A stretch of 64,000 nucleotides of DNA from Mycolicibacterium novocastrense (lineage in GTDB: Bacteria; Actinomycetota; Actinomycetes; Mycobacteriales; Mycobacteriaceae), in contig NZ_BCTA01000038.1 of NCBI RefSeq assembly GCF_001570485.1, positions 1 to 64,000 on the forward strand, read 5' to 3'. A program made the position numbers and the translations under genes. Below the pieces are notes generated by a model. It saw only the letters and a list, made by a program, of their open reading frames with translations, was not told the DNA's origin and searched no databases. Of this stretch, positions 1-8,480 are shown piece by piece. Each line of letters begins with the position of its first letter. Position 1 is the stretch's first letter.

Positions 1-640
1 CCCCCCGGCTTCGCCGGGTGGAAGGAGCCCGCCTGCGGCGGGCATCGAGGCCGGCGCCTGGCGGCGCCTATGTGCCGGGTTGGGTGTCGTTGTTAGGCAA
101 CGGTTTTCGAGTTGACGGGTTGGGTTGGATGGCCTGCGGCCATCGCCGGCGGTCGCTTTGCCGTTGTGCTGCAACGGTTTTGGTATCCGTTGGTGGTGAT
201 GGCTTCGCCATTGGTCATTCTTCAATCATACTGTATTGCAGTGGTTTTCGGCTACTCCGTCTCGGCTTCGCCTCGACCGTGGTGGGTGGGCTATGGGTGC
301 CGGCCGGCGGATCTGACTCGAGGTCGTTGCCCGACTTGGCATCTCGACTTAGCGCCCGGGCTGCGCCCTAACCCATCATATGCGTTGCGGGGCAGCAGTA
401 TTCGATTGCATGCAGCGGCGCCTACGGCGCTCCCCGGCTGCAGTTCCTCGCATCGAGGAGTCGCTGCTACCGCGAGCCCGCCCACTCCCGCACGGACGTT
501 GCCCCGCACTAGTGCGACTGCAATACCTGAGGGTCAATGTTCCTACTGGCCCCTCCCCCACAACCTCGACCCCCTGGGCCCCGCCGGCGACTCACCACTG
601 CTGCCCATCCACTGCCGGCGCCCGGCTCCGCCGGCCACCA
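1..640. repeat. Putative linear-replicon telomere: tandem palindromes
   Basis: No credible gene. Short perfect hairpins are closely packed: arms 4-9/13-18 (loop TTC), 27-33/37-43 (TGC), 53-58/63-68, 88-92/98-102, 129-134/138-143 (TGC), 161-166/172-177, 199-203/207-211 (TTC), 264-266/270-272 (TTC), 358-361/365-368 (TGC), 418-422/426-430 (TAC), 446-450/454-458 and 622-626/630-634 (TCC). The centre GCTNCGC recurs (GCTTCGC three times, GCTGCGC, GCTCCGC). Known: Rhodococcus and mycobacterial invertron telomeres carry this GCTXCGC triloop, and actinomycete telomeres are palindrome arrays. Inferred: base 1 is at or near the physical end of a linear plasmid. The Tap/Tpg-like genes at 44.7-47.3 kb support this. 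Confidence 0.72.
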
Positions 641-1028
641 AAGCCCGGACAACAGGCCGGCACCCCAGCGCGCGCACACGACTCCACCCCAGAAACCGCC
701 ACCTCAACCCGGCCGTCAGCTGAGATGCTCAGCAACCACCGCCGCACAGAAGGGGCCGCCCACCGTTGACCGAGCCGCCACACATCAAGCTCTCCGAAGT
801 CGCCCACACCAACCGCTAGCAGTTTTGGGCCGACGCGCCTACACGGTCGGGAACCGCGGTCGCCTCGGCGAGTGCATATGAGCCCATCCGTGGCTTCAGC
901 CTGCCTCCGATGGGCGCCGGGGACTTGACACCGCTAAGTCCCGTATGCGTTTTGCGCCAATGCAATTCACGCATTTCACATTAAGCTCGCCATCCATGGA
1001 CCACATCGAGGGAGAGGGAGAGGGAGAG
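641..1028. other. Subtelomeric gap without recognised gene
   Basis: Open frames here overlap on both strands and are rich in Pro, Arg and Ala, as expected of GC-rich noncoding DNA. I see no ribosome binding site or protein family. A purine-rich run of GAGGGA units at 1007-1028 serves as the ribosome binding region of the next gene. Confidence 0.5.
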
Positions 1029-1232
1029 ATGACGCCATGGCAAAGACCACAGCTTCACAAACTGACACGGGTGCGGGTTGAGGTGCGACTGCACCCAGAA
1101 ACGGCTGAGGCCCTGTACGCCGAAGCAGACCGGCGCCAGCAATCTCTCAGTGCGACTGGCGAAGCACTTATCCAAGAGGCGCTGCAGAACGCTGCTAAGC
1201 CGACGTCGACGGACTTTCACCAGCCCGGGTAG
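1029..1232 (+). CDS. Small ribbon-helix-helix (CopG-like) protein
   Basis: 67 residues. The start ATG follows a long GAGGGAGAGGG run, a strong Shine-Dalgarno. Residues ~15-57 have the ribbon-helix-helix pattern: a beta strand of alternating Arg/Val (RVRVEVRL) followed by two helices with a turn (ADRRQQSLSATGEALIQEAL). Such proteins bind operators as dimers and act as plasmid or antitoxin regulators. The 3' end overlaps the convergent next gene by 16 bases. No toxin partner is seen, so the target is unknown. Confidence 0.65.
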   Translation: MTPWQRPQLHKLTRVRVEVRLHPETAEALYAEADRRQQSLSATGEALIQEALQNAAKPTSTDFHQPG

Positions 1233-1717
1233 CTCACCAATAAATCAGCGAGAATCTGCCGGCGCTCTTTGTTCAAGCTGGCAGCTATGTCGCTCAGCCC
1301 CGATGCCCCCAGCCCGCGCAAGAGTTTGCCGCCGGCGTCGCCATTGAAGAAGCTCACCATTGCGGCGATAAATACTGCGTCACTCGACGACAGTTCATCT
1401 ATGTGCTTCTTGATCGAGACGACATCGGGCGGCCAGGCGCGGTAGCTTTCTGGTGTCGGTTTGCCAGAATGGTCGAAGATGCCGGCGTAATCGTGGAAAA
1501 GTGCAACGCCACGAAGCCACGCCTCCGAGAACGGGCGTTCGGCCAACGGGTGCAGCCTCAGGTTCCTTTCGTTCGACTGGTGCTCGCGCTTCGCTTCGAA
1601 CTCGGCTGCATACTTAGCCTCGTCCTCAGTCCAGTTATCGCGATTTGTGTAATCGGGCCAGGCCGCGTGTTCGACCATGAAGTCATCGTCATCGATGCCG
1701 GAGTCACCATCACCCAT
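1217..1717 (-). CDS. Hypothetical protein
   Basis: 166 residues with an acidic N-terminus (GDGDSGIDDDDF) and a mixed helical remainder. No family recognised and no signal peptide or membrane helix. It converges on the RHH gene. The ATG lies about 14 bases from a GGGGAG, so the start is uncertain. Confidence 0.55.
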   Translation of the reverse strand: MGDGDSGIDDDDFMVEHAAWPDYTNRDNWTEDEAKYAAEFEAKREHQSNERNLRLHPLAERPFSEAWLRGVALFHDYAGIFDHSGKPTPESYRAWPPDVVSIKKHIDELSSSDAVFIAAMVSFFNGDAGGKLLRGLGASGLSDIAASLNKERRQILADLLVSYPGW

Positions 1718-1797
1718 TTGGCAATCATCCGCTCCCCTCCCATCGCACGCAGCGAAACCAGTAGGAGGGGCGGGCCAGGTTCAGCCTCAGTGATCGA

Positions 1798-2559
1798 CTA
1801 CTCGTGGGCGATCTTGTCGACGATGAGTTGCGCCAGCTCGACGCCGCGGTCGTTGACGTCCATGGCACATGCCGCCAGGTCAACCACCACATTGTTCGTT
1901 ACCGTCATCGCCCGCTGGCATGACCAACCTGGGTTGTCCTCTTGGGAGCGGGTGATGGTGAGCACGCCTTGCTGCTCGGTAGCGGTGTTCAGCGACCAAT
2001 AGTGCGCATCGGGGTCGCCTGGGTCCCGGAGGTCGACCCGCCGATCATCGCACCGCGACCACGCCGCCTCCTGGCCGGCGAAGAGTTCCTGCGCGCTGGC
2101 CGCATCGGGGAACGCCACTGCTGCCTGATAGACGATGTGGTCGGCATCATCGGGGCGATCGCGCAGCTCTTCGACCCGCACCGCGGTCCACCCACTGCCC
2201 TCATAGGTGTGGCGCTGCGCCTGGCCCCATACCAAGCACCCATCGTCCAGTGGCCGGTTCTCGTACAGCCCCTGCCTGGAGCTGGCGACGCTGAGTGAGG
2301 CGCCCATGACCGAGCTTGCCTCGCGGGGACTGAGCAGGACACTGGACAGCGCTGCGGTCGGGACCGGTCGCGGAGCCTGGCCCAGCGTGGGGGCCGCGAC
2401 GACCGTGCCATTGGTGCTGACCGTGCATCCTGCTGTCAGCACACACGCCACCACCGCGCAGTACGCCGGACCGAACCGAAATTTACTGAGCCACCTCCGC
2501 TTTGAGTGACTGTCAGCGCGCACTGCACGACCTTCCAGGGCCCCTACCTGACTCGTCAT
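1798..2559 (-). CDS. PknH_C-type sensor-domain lipoprotein
   Basis: 253 residues. The ATG sits 10 bases after GGGAGGA; an in-frame TTG is directly upstream. A basic N-terminus and hydrophobic stretch end in a lipobox, LTAGC, near residue 45, so it is likely a membrane-anchored exported lipoprotein. The C-terminal ~190 residues fit the PknH extracellular (PknH_C) fold, with four cysteines (DDGC, SRCD, WSCQ, LAAC) able to form two disulfides, as in Lpq/Lpp proteins of Mycobacterium. The ligand is unknown. The conserved GGAAAC-N13-GGTACT motif lies 43 bases upstream. Confidence 0.82.
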   Translation of the reverse strand: MTSQVGALEGRAVRADSHSKRRWLSKFRFGPAYCAVVACVLTAGCTVSTNGTVVAAPTLGQAPRPVPTAALSSVLLSPREASSVMGASLSVASSRQGLYENRPLDDGCLVWGQAQRHTYEGSGWTAVRVEELRDRPDDADHIVYQAAVAFPDAASAQELFAGQEAAWSRCDDRRVDLRDPGDPDAHYWSLNTATEQQGVLTITRSQEDNPGWSCQRAMTVTNNVVVDLAACAMDVNDRGVELAQLIVDKIAHE

Positions 2560-2601
2560 CAACTGCCGTCCTCCCAGCGTCGTGAGACATTCCTATGTTG
2601 A

Positions 2602-2626
2602 AGTACCAGCTCAGCCGCTCGTTTCC
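2602..2626 (-). promoter_or_regulatory. Motif-2 element (GGAAAY-N13-GGTACT)
   Basis: Minus-strand reading GGAAAC, 13 bases, GGTACT, preceded by GAC. One of seven copies with identical spacing in this window, ending 43 bases before the lipoprotein ATG. Promoter-like bipartite form; reader unknown. Confidence 0.6.
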
Positions 2627-2682
2627 GTCATCTCCAAGAGGAGCGGATCCGCCGGGGTCATCCGAGTCATAGGCTCTTCCAG

Positions 2683-3174
2683 GTGACCTTTGAGTTCGTC
2701 GACCTCCGTCGCGGCACCGCGAACCGCTACTCGTGGGTCCCCCCATTCGATGAGTCGCAGCGCTACGACCATGACCGTTGGTGGGATGAGGTGCGTGAGC
2801 TAGACGACGACCCCTGGTACGTCCAAGTGCTCGATGCGCGTACCGAGGTGGCTCGGATCAAGCTCGGCGACCGCATCGAGATTGATCACTACGCCGGGGT
2901 GCCCGATCTGGGTGCTGAAGGCTTGGAGATCGATTTCTTCGAGGTCGCTACCGAGGCGCGGGGCAAGCGGGTCGGCACGCTAGTCATTGAACAGTTCGCG
3001 CGCCGCCACCCTGACCGCCGCCTCCTGGCCTACAGCGAACGCGCCGACGAGTTCTGGGCATCGCTGGGTTGGTCCAGTTTCATGCCGCCGGACTACGACC
3101 CCGACCACGAGGACCCCAGCACCCTCTTCATCGCTCCGCCGTGCTGGCAGACCGGCCCCGATTACCTTTCCTGA
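2683..3174 (+). CDS. GNAT-family N-acetyltransferase-like protein
   Basis: 163 residues with a GTG start. Residues ~85-130 carry the GNAT acetyl-CoA pattern: a strand (LEIDFFEVATEA), then RGKRVGTLVIEQ corresponding to motif A R/Q-x-x-G-x-G/A, a helix, a strand (RRLLAYSE) and an FWASLGW loop typical of the GNAT C-terminus. The acceptor is unknown. It is divergent from the lipoprotein gene. Confidence 0.6.
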   Translation: MTFEFVDLRRGTANRYSWVPPFDESQRYDHDRWWDEVRELDDDPWYVQVLDARTEVARIKLGDRIEIDHYAGVPDLGAEGLEIDFFEVATEARGKRVGTLVIEQFARRHPDRRLLAYSERADEFWASLGWSSFMPPDYDPDHEDPSTLFIAPPCWQTGPDYLS

Positions 3175-3261
3175 CCCCGGCGCTTTTGGTGCATCAGGGC
3201 CCCTCTGGAGCGCCGTAGGCTCTTGGTCGAGAGCAAACGGACCAACAGGGGAGGTACCGAG

Positions 3262-3585
3262 ATGAGGCGAGCAGGAATCAAGGCGCTGGTGGCCGTGGTG
3301 GCGGCTGGGGCGCTCCTCGGGGCCGCGACGGGGCCGGCCGCTGCGTGGCCCATCCCGTTGAGCGCCGATGAGACCAATTTCCTCAATGGTGTCCGCGGTA
3401 ACTTCCCCGGCAACGATGACCAGCTGCTGCTCGCCGGCAAGCAGGCGTGCCGACTGCTCTACACCGGGCAGCCCGCTCAGGCGGTCATCGACGCCACTGC
3501 AGGCCAGTATGGGGCGAGCCCTGCCCAGGCTGCGAGCTTGGTGGGTGCGGCCCGCGGCACCATGTGCACTCAAGCGCCCGGCTGA
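3262..3585 (+). CDS. DUF732 family secreted protein
   Basis: 107 residues. The ATG follows GGGGAGGT. An N-terminal signal peptide (RRAGIK, a hydrophobic Ala/Val/Leu core, then a TGPAAAW cleavage region) is followed by a small helical domain with two cysteines (KQACRLL and GTMCTQ). This matches DUF732, a family of short exported mycobacterial proteins of unknown role. Confidence 0.82.
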   Translation: MRRAGIKALVAVVAAGALLGAATGPAAAWPIPLSADETNFLNGVRGNFPGNDDQLLLAGKQACRLLYTGQPAQAVIDATAGQYGASPAQAASLVGAARGTMCTQAPG

Positions 3586-3657
3586 TCGCTACCGCACGGC
3601 CACGGTGGGCCGCCTTCGCAGCTGAGCGTGTCGCAGCAGCAGTGCAGGATGAACGCC

Positions 3658-4728
3658 GTGGGGAAGCGCGCTCGGTTAGACCGCCGCAGTAAGCGGCACA
3701 TCAAGGTCGATGATGCCGCCGACGTCGTGGCGGCGCTGCGACTGTGGGCAGGCGGCGGCGGCACACGTGGCCCCGATGGCCAATGGATGCGCGCTGCAAC
3801 AACCGCGATGTTGAACCGTTGGGACGCCAGTCCCGTGGTCCTGCGCGTCGACGGCGACTTCGCCTCCGCCCTCATCGACTCGCACACGGATGTCGAGCTG
3901 GTGCCCGACTGGCTCGACCGGTTTCCCTTCGACGCCATCGCCTACAGCCTCGCCGAACCGCTCTCGCTGCACGACGGCATTCGTCTGTGCCACTACACCG
4001 GCATGATCGCCACCGGCATCCGCTCGGTCGACGCCGCCGGCACCCCCGGGCTCCATCGCGGATCGGAGGCGGCGACGAGCGAGGACCGCTGGCGACTCGA
4101 CGGCGCACAGTTCACGCGCTATGTCGACGTTGCGGGGTCAGACGGGGTGCGCTGCCTCTGGGTCTTCAAAGAGGACGGCGACCCGCGCCCTCGGCTTCAG
4201 ACGGTCACGTTCCAATTGCGCGGTGAGCTGGCCGACCACGCAACCACCCTCACCGAGCTGATCGACGCCTCGGTCTCAATGGCCACTGACTTTGAACAAT
4301 CCCAGGGCCGGGAGCTGCCCACCCTGATCACCCTGTCGCTGTCGTTGCTGCTCTATACCGCTGCCACTGATCCTGACCTTGATTGGCCCCCACCCGAGCA
4401 GATCGCACGGCCCCACCAGATCAAGGCCACTGACATCGGAAACCTCGGCTGGCGTACTGGGGCGGCTCTACGTCAGCACCGGACGCCACCAACCGGCCAG
4501 CCAACTGCCACGGCCGGCGCACCGGGTTCCCACGGCCGGCGCCTACCCGCCCACATCCGCAAGGCACACTGGCACCGCGTCCGGATCGCCGAACGAAACG
4601 CCACCGGCCGAGTTGTCGGCAGCTTGCAGGGCGCCCAGGGAGTCGACTGGCACTACGAATTGCGGTGGTACCCACCCACTCCGGTCAACGCTGAGCACGG
4701 ACTGAACCCTACGGTCCGCGATCCATAG
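3658..4728 (+). CDS. Hypothetical actinobacterial plasmid protein
   Basis: About 356 residues from a GTG at 3658 that lies 8 bases after AGGA; ATG 3649 and GTG 3628 are in-frame alternatives. The basic N-terminus and central alpha/beta region belong to no family I know. The C-terminal ~60 residues (HIRKAHWHRVRI ... HYELRWYPPTPVN) resemble a short Trp/His/Arg-rich tail seen in many actinobacterial mobile-element proteins; a related tail occurs in the gene at 52740. A GC hairpin follows the gene. Confidence 0.6.
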   Translation: MGKRARLDRRSKRHIKVDDAADVVAALRLWAGGGGTRGPDGQWMRAATTAMLNRWDASPVVLRVDGDFASALIDSHTDVELVPDWLDRFPFDAIAYSLAEPLSLHDGIRLCHYTGMIATGIRSVDAAGTPGLHRGSEAATSEDRWRLDGAQFTRYVDVAGSDGVRCLWVFKEDGDPRPRLQTVTFQLRGELADHATTLTELIDASVSMATDFEQSQGRELPTLITLSLSLLLYTAATDPDLDWPPPEQIARPHQIKATDIGNLGWRTGAALRQHRTPPTGQPTATAGAPGSHGRRLPAHIRKAHWHRVRIAERNATGRVVGSLQGAQGVDWHYELRWYPPTPVNAEHGLNPTVRDP

Positions 4729-4770
4729 CAACGGGCGCGAAATCTGCCGCCCCTCGCGACGGGCCGAAGC

Positions 4771-4799
4771 GCCCGCGCGAGCCGAAGCGCCGCGCGGGC
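4771..4799. terminator. Hairpin between convergent genes
   Basis: A 9-bp GC stem (GCCCGCGCG / CGCGCGGGC) with an 11-base loop lies between two convergent genes. It is followed on the plus strand by CCCCCCTTTT. A candidate bidirectional terminator. Confidence 0.55.
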
Positions 4800-4822
4800 C
4801 TCCTCGACCCCCCTTTTCGCAC

Positions 4823-5881
4823 CTAGGCGTCGGCGAGTACCTCCGCCAGAACCTCGATCGCGGTTCTTTGCCCATCAAGCTGGCCGTGGGGACCCGACGA
4901 GTACAGCTCTTCGAAACTTAGTGCGCCAACGTCTGATTCACGATCACCCTCATCGAAAATTCCGACAAAGCACATGTACGTTTGGGCGATTCGGTTCCGC
5001 CCTGTCGGGTAGAACTCCGTGTACATCTCTGGCTCCAGCCCCTCGACAATCTCGTCCTCGTCCTCGTCCTCGTTAAGTGCCTCCAGCAGCACCGAGACGG
5101 TGTTTCCATCGGGTCCCGCGGTATCGGCGCGCAGGGAACCGTCGGGTAAACGACGCCACGTCAGGCCCCGCACCTCTGTGGAATCGCTCGCTTGCAGGTA
5201 CGCGTCGCCCACCCTGGCGAAGGCCTCCAATACATTCTGCCGCAGCACTGTTCGGTCATAGTCATCCCACGCCTTGCCGCTCTTATCACGTAGATGTTCC
5301 CGTACCCCAGCAGCGACTTGGGTCGCCTGGGCGCGCACCTCTGCGGAAGCGCCAGGCCGCTGACTGATGATCGCCCCCGCCATTCGCGCCTTACCGTCCT
5401 CTCCAGCGCCGATCTCGTAGCCGATTCGAGCGAGAGTGCTCACACCGCCCTCAGTGATGCCGAGTCCTGTTGCCGCAGCGACTAATGCATCATCATTGAG
5501 TTCGTCCACGAGCGTCCGAATGAAGTCGGCCAGTTCGTGAGCGTGCCTGGAGTCCACCTGGCCGACGGTTCCCCACCCGCCGGCCATCACTACATTCCAA
5601 AGCTGCCCTGTGTCAGCGTCCTTCTGCAGAGGCACTGCGTTTGCCTTATCCAACATCTTGTCGATGAGACCTCGAACGAACGGGTCACCCATCGGGATGG
5701 TGAGGATTCGCAGTAGTTCTGTGTACACATCGGGGCGGGGAACGGCCAGCATTACTGCGGCCCTTCTGCGGCGATCGCTTCCTGGGGACCGTTCGGTGGC
5801 GCGGCGGCCTTCGGTATAGCCGCTATCGTGCTCGGCTTGGTACGCGCGAGCCGCCTTCTTGCGGCGATTGTCTCTAGTCAT
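4823..5881 (-). CDS. Hypothetical protein with KKxARxxQ N-terminal motif
   Basis: 352 residues. The ATG is 8 bases after GAGGAG; an upstream in-frame GTG exists. The N-terminus (RRKKAARAYQAEHDSGYTEGRR) carries a basic KKxAR-x-x-Q ... Y motif that recurs at the start of the unrelated protein at 17478. The rest is helical, with an acidic run (NEDEDEDEIVEG) near residue 275. No catalytic motif recognised. The motif may be a shared targeting or docking tag. Confidence 0.6.
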   Translation of the reverse strand: MTRDNRRKKAARAYQAEHDSGYTEGRRATERSPGSDRRRRAAVMLAVPRPDVYTELLRILTIPMGDPFVRGLIDKMLDKANAVPLQKDADTGQLWNVVMAGGWGTVGQVDSRHAHELADFIRTLVDELNDDALVAAATGLGITEGGVSTLARIGYEIGAGEDGKARMAGAIISQRPGASAEVRAQATQVAAGVREHLRDKSGKAWDDYDRTVLRQNVLEAFARVGDAYLQASDSTEVRGLTWRRLPDGSLRADTAGPDGNTVSVLLEALNEDEDEDEIVEGLEPEMYTEFYPTGRNRIAQTYMCFVGIFDEGDRESDVGALSFEELYSSGPHGQLDGQRTAIEVLAEVLADA

Positions 5882-6140
5882 GGCGTTCACTCCTCGCAGT
5901 TCGTAAGGCCGAAATCCCGCGCAATCCCGACCTCACTCGATTGCGAGTGGTGTCTTCGCCCTAGGTGCGATTCTGAGAACCTTGCGTCAGTGCAGTCGCT
6001 GCGCGGCGCATCTACATAGACGTTTTATCGGCAAACACCCTTTGCCACTGGGGCAAGGCTAGCACCGTGCGGTGTGGTACGGAAAGAGTTTGAACATTGC
6101 ATTCCGGCTGCAATGCGTCTCAGCTTCTTGCGTGTCGCGG

Positions 6141-7122
6141 TCAGCCTTTAACCCAGTTGTCCTGGAGTGCACGCGTCCCCGCGATCGCGTCCTTGAGTGA
6201 CGGTGCGGTCTGCAGTTGATCGAGCAGGACCCAGAGTCGTGACGACGGGTAGATGCCGGCGCCGTTGGGGACGGGTTCGAGCGGCGGAAGTCTTGGACCG
6301 AGGTCGTACACGGCGTGCGGTCGGTCGCTGGCGTCGTTCGCGGGTAGGTACGGGTATCGGTCGCGGATGGTGGGGACGACATCGGCGTGCATGATCCGGT
6401 GGATGCGTTGCACGGCGCCGGCCCACCGGAACGCCATGAAGTTCGGCGGGTCGGTGGGCCATCCCCCGACGCCGTAGGGGTGGAAGTAGCAGAGGTGATC
6501 GGTGACGAACTCGCGGTATGTCGGGGTGCCCTCGCCGCCCGGGCGGGTCTTCGCTGAGCACCACGCTGTAGACCAGGCTGTCGGCCACTGTGCGCATGCG
6601 TATCACTTCCAGTAGGTAGGTGTGCAGCTCTTCAAGCCAGATACGTTCTCGCCCACGGCATATCGATCGGGTGGCGGCGATGTCGGCGAGGACGTCGCGC
6701 CACGGTAGGTGCACCACGGGGACACCTTGGATCTCGGTGGGCAGTTGCGTCTCGGCAAGCGCAGTGGAGGCCTGGGATAGGGATACCAGTGCGCCCGACC
6801 CGGATCGGTGGATGCGCGAGACGTATTGCGCCAGTTGCATCTTCGTGGGAAGCAGCCAGTCCCGTTTGGCCTCGAAGATGACCAGCGCTGAGGGCAGTCG
6901 CACCTCAAGGTCTGTGCGGCCGATCTCGGCACGGACTTCCAGCGCGAAGCTGATGTCTTCGCCTTCTCCGAGCGTCGGCCAGACGCGGCGGAGTATTGCA
7001 TCGCTGAGTGCGGTGCAGCGCGCCATGGTGAAGCCGAGTGCTGCGGTCAGGTCGTTTTCGTTCTGGCCGAGCAGGCTGAATGCCGATCCCACTTCGGTGC
7101 CGTATCGCGTCAGCGAGGCCAC
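6141..7122 (-). pseudogene. Frameshifted PD-(D/E)XK-like nuclease gene
   Basis: The GTG start at 7122 follows GGGGAGGAG. Frame 1 is good for ~195 residues and includes a nuclease-like core: a Glu-rich strand (DLEVRLPSALVIFEAKRDW), i.e. D...EAK as in PD-(D/E)XK enzymes. Near 6533-6545, in the run GACCCGCCCGGGCGG, the frame is lost: downstream frame 1 becomes Arg/Pro-rich nonsense, while the alternate frame continues sensibly (GGEGTPTYREFVTDHLCYF ...) to a stop at 6141. One base is missing or extra. It is either a true pseudogene, a sequencing error in the GC run, or, less likely, programmed slippage. A restored product would be ~326 residues. Confidence 0.65.
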
Positions 7123-7221
7123 TCAGTCACTCCTCCCCGGTTTCGACCCAGTTCGTGCTGCCGCGGCGGACGGCCCGTGGGTCGTCTGACCGGGGACCTG
7201 TCATTGTGCCCGGTCGCGGGC

Positions 7222-7878
7222 TCAGGCCGGGTCGGGACAGAAGTCGATGTCCTTGCCGTCGACGTTGACCGTGGCTGACCACCACCACACCGGGCCCAGG
7301 GCGTCGAGGCCGGCCTGGGGTAGCACCATGCCGATCTCGCCGGGGGTATCGGTGTCGGCGAAGCCGTCCATGTTGTGCTGGGTGCCTTCGGCGAAGGGGA
7401 AGTAGAAGTAGCCGATCTTCTGCCCGTCGAGTGTCTTGTAGCCGAGCTGCACGCTCGCGCCATCTGGGTTGGTGGCCAGCAGGGACCAGAGCACGGTCCC
7501 GGTCGTCGGCACGTCCCCGGTATAGGTCATGGTCACCTGAGCGCTGGTGCCGGCGCGGCCGGCCATCTCTCCGACCTTGACGTCGACGGCGGTGAGGTCG
7601 ATCGGTGTGGCGGAGACAGTCGACGTGCACGAGGACTGCGGGCCAGCCAGTACCTTGCCTGGTGGCACTGCGGGAGGTGCTGCACGAGCAGGAGGGGCCG
7701 CGGCGGGTGAATCGGTCGTGGAGATCGGCAGGCTCACCGACGTGGTGACGGTGGCAGCGGGTGCGTCGGAGGTTGAGGCCTCTGGTGTCTCGGATGCGTT
7801 TCCGCATCCCGCGACGATGGCGACTACGCCGACCGCGCCACACACGATTCGGGCATGCCGTCCCCGACTGCGCTTCAT
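7222..7878 (-). CDS. Secreted lipoprotein of unknown function
   Basis: 218 residues. The ATG follows AGGGGG. A basic N-terminus (KRSRGRHAR), hydrophobic core and lipobox IVAGC make it a lipoprotein; a Thr/Ser/Ala/Pro-rich linker follows (residues ~27-75). The C-terminal domain is beta-rich with two cysteines (SSCTST and DFCPDP), suggesting one disulfide. Ig-like character is possible but unproven. A longer frame upstream is not coding-like. Confidence 0.7.
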   Translation of the reverse strand: MKRSRGRHARIVCGAVGVVAIVAGCGNASETPEASTSDAPAATVTTSVSLPISTTDSPAAAPPARAAPPAVPPGKVLAGPQSSCTSTVSATPIDLTAVDVKVGEMAGRAGTSAQVTMTYTGDVPTTGTVLWSLLATNPDGASVQLGYKTLDGQKIGYFYFPFAEGTQHNMDGFADTDTPGEIGMVLPQAGLDALGPVWWWSATVNVDGKDIDFCPDPA

Positions 7879-7942
7879 GCTCAACCCCCTGGTCGTTAGT
7901 GTTCCTTGGCAAGCTACGCCACCGGCTCTGGCGCGGGCCGGT

Positions 7943-8302
7943 TCACTCCCCGGCGAGCGCTCGCAGGTGGGCGAGGGTGATGTACGGGTTGTATGACCCG
8001 GGCCAGGGTGAGTCGTCGTTGAGGAACGCCTCTGCGGGCAGCCATCCGATGGCGTAGTCCAGCTCTTCGTCATCCAGCTCTTGGCCGCCCCACGCGGCGC
8101 CGAGATGCCGCGCGTAGGACGGAAGCCTGTTCTCGTCATCGACGTAGACCGCTGCGTTGGGGTCAATTCCCAGCGCCGCCATGCGCGCGGCAGCGTTGGC
8201 GATCGCCTCCCGTTCCTGGCCACTCGTGCGACCGGGGGCGGTGGGGCCGGTCTCGTGGGCGGCGGTGTGTGCGGGCTGCGTCGTGGCGGTTAAGTTCAGC
8301 AT
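7943..8302 (-). CDS. Hypothetical protein
   Basis: 119 residues. The ATG follows GAAGGGA. The N-terminal half is Thr/Ala/His-rich and the C-terminal half acidic (QELDDEELDYAIGWLPAEAFLND). The leader contains the same hairpin module (GGCC...GGTTACC) that precedes the damage-inducible cassettes at 18-47 kb. This makes it the leftmost member of that set. Confidence 0.6.
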   Translation of the reverse strand: MLNLTATTQPAHTAAHETGPTAPGRTSGQEREAIANAAARMAALGIDPNAAVYVDDENRLPSYARHLGAAWGGQELDDEELDYAIGWLPAEAFLNDDSPWPGSYNPYITLAHLRALAGE

Positions 8303-8325
8303 CTGTTGCGTCCCTTCGCGGGTTC

Positions 8326-8378
8326 GGTAACCGAACGCTCGCGTTCGGCCGGTTCGCTGTATGTCGTTGTCCGACAGC
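8326..8378 (-). promoter_or_regulatory. Cassette leader hairpin with weak damage-type promoter
   Basis: Hairpin at 8326-8350 (GGCCGAACGC / GCGTTCGGTTACC) is a strong stem matching the window's common leader. Upstream, 8356-8378 reads GCTGTCGGA-N8-TACAGC, a degraded match to TTGTCRGTG-N8-TANNNT. The leader is well supported, the promoter less so. Confidence 0.45.
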
Positions 8379-8480
8379 ATTAATGATACGTATGGCCACC
8401 GACATCGGCCCGCCCGAACGGGATAGTCGATCCGATCGCGCGGAGCAGGTTTTCTTCCCCGCCGCGGCGCCGGCGATCCG

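Noticed and set aside
18..881. Several overlapping open frames in the first 0.9 kb
   Set aside because: They overlap on both strands, are Pro/Arg/Ala-rich, lack ribosome sites and run through the palindromes; typical of GC-rich noncoding DNA.
1007..1028. GAGGGA repeats as a microsatellite or iteron
   Set aside because: Too short and placed as the Shine-Dalgarno of the following gene.
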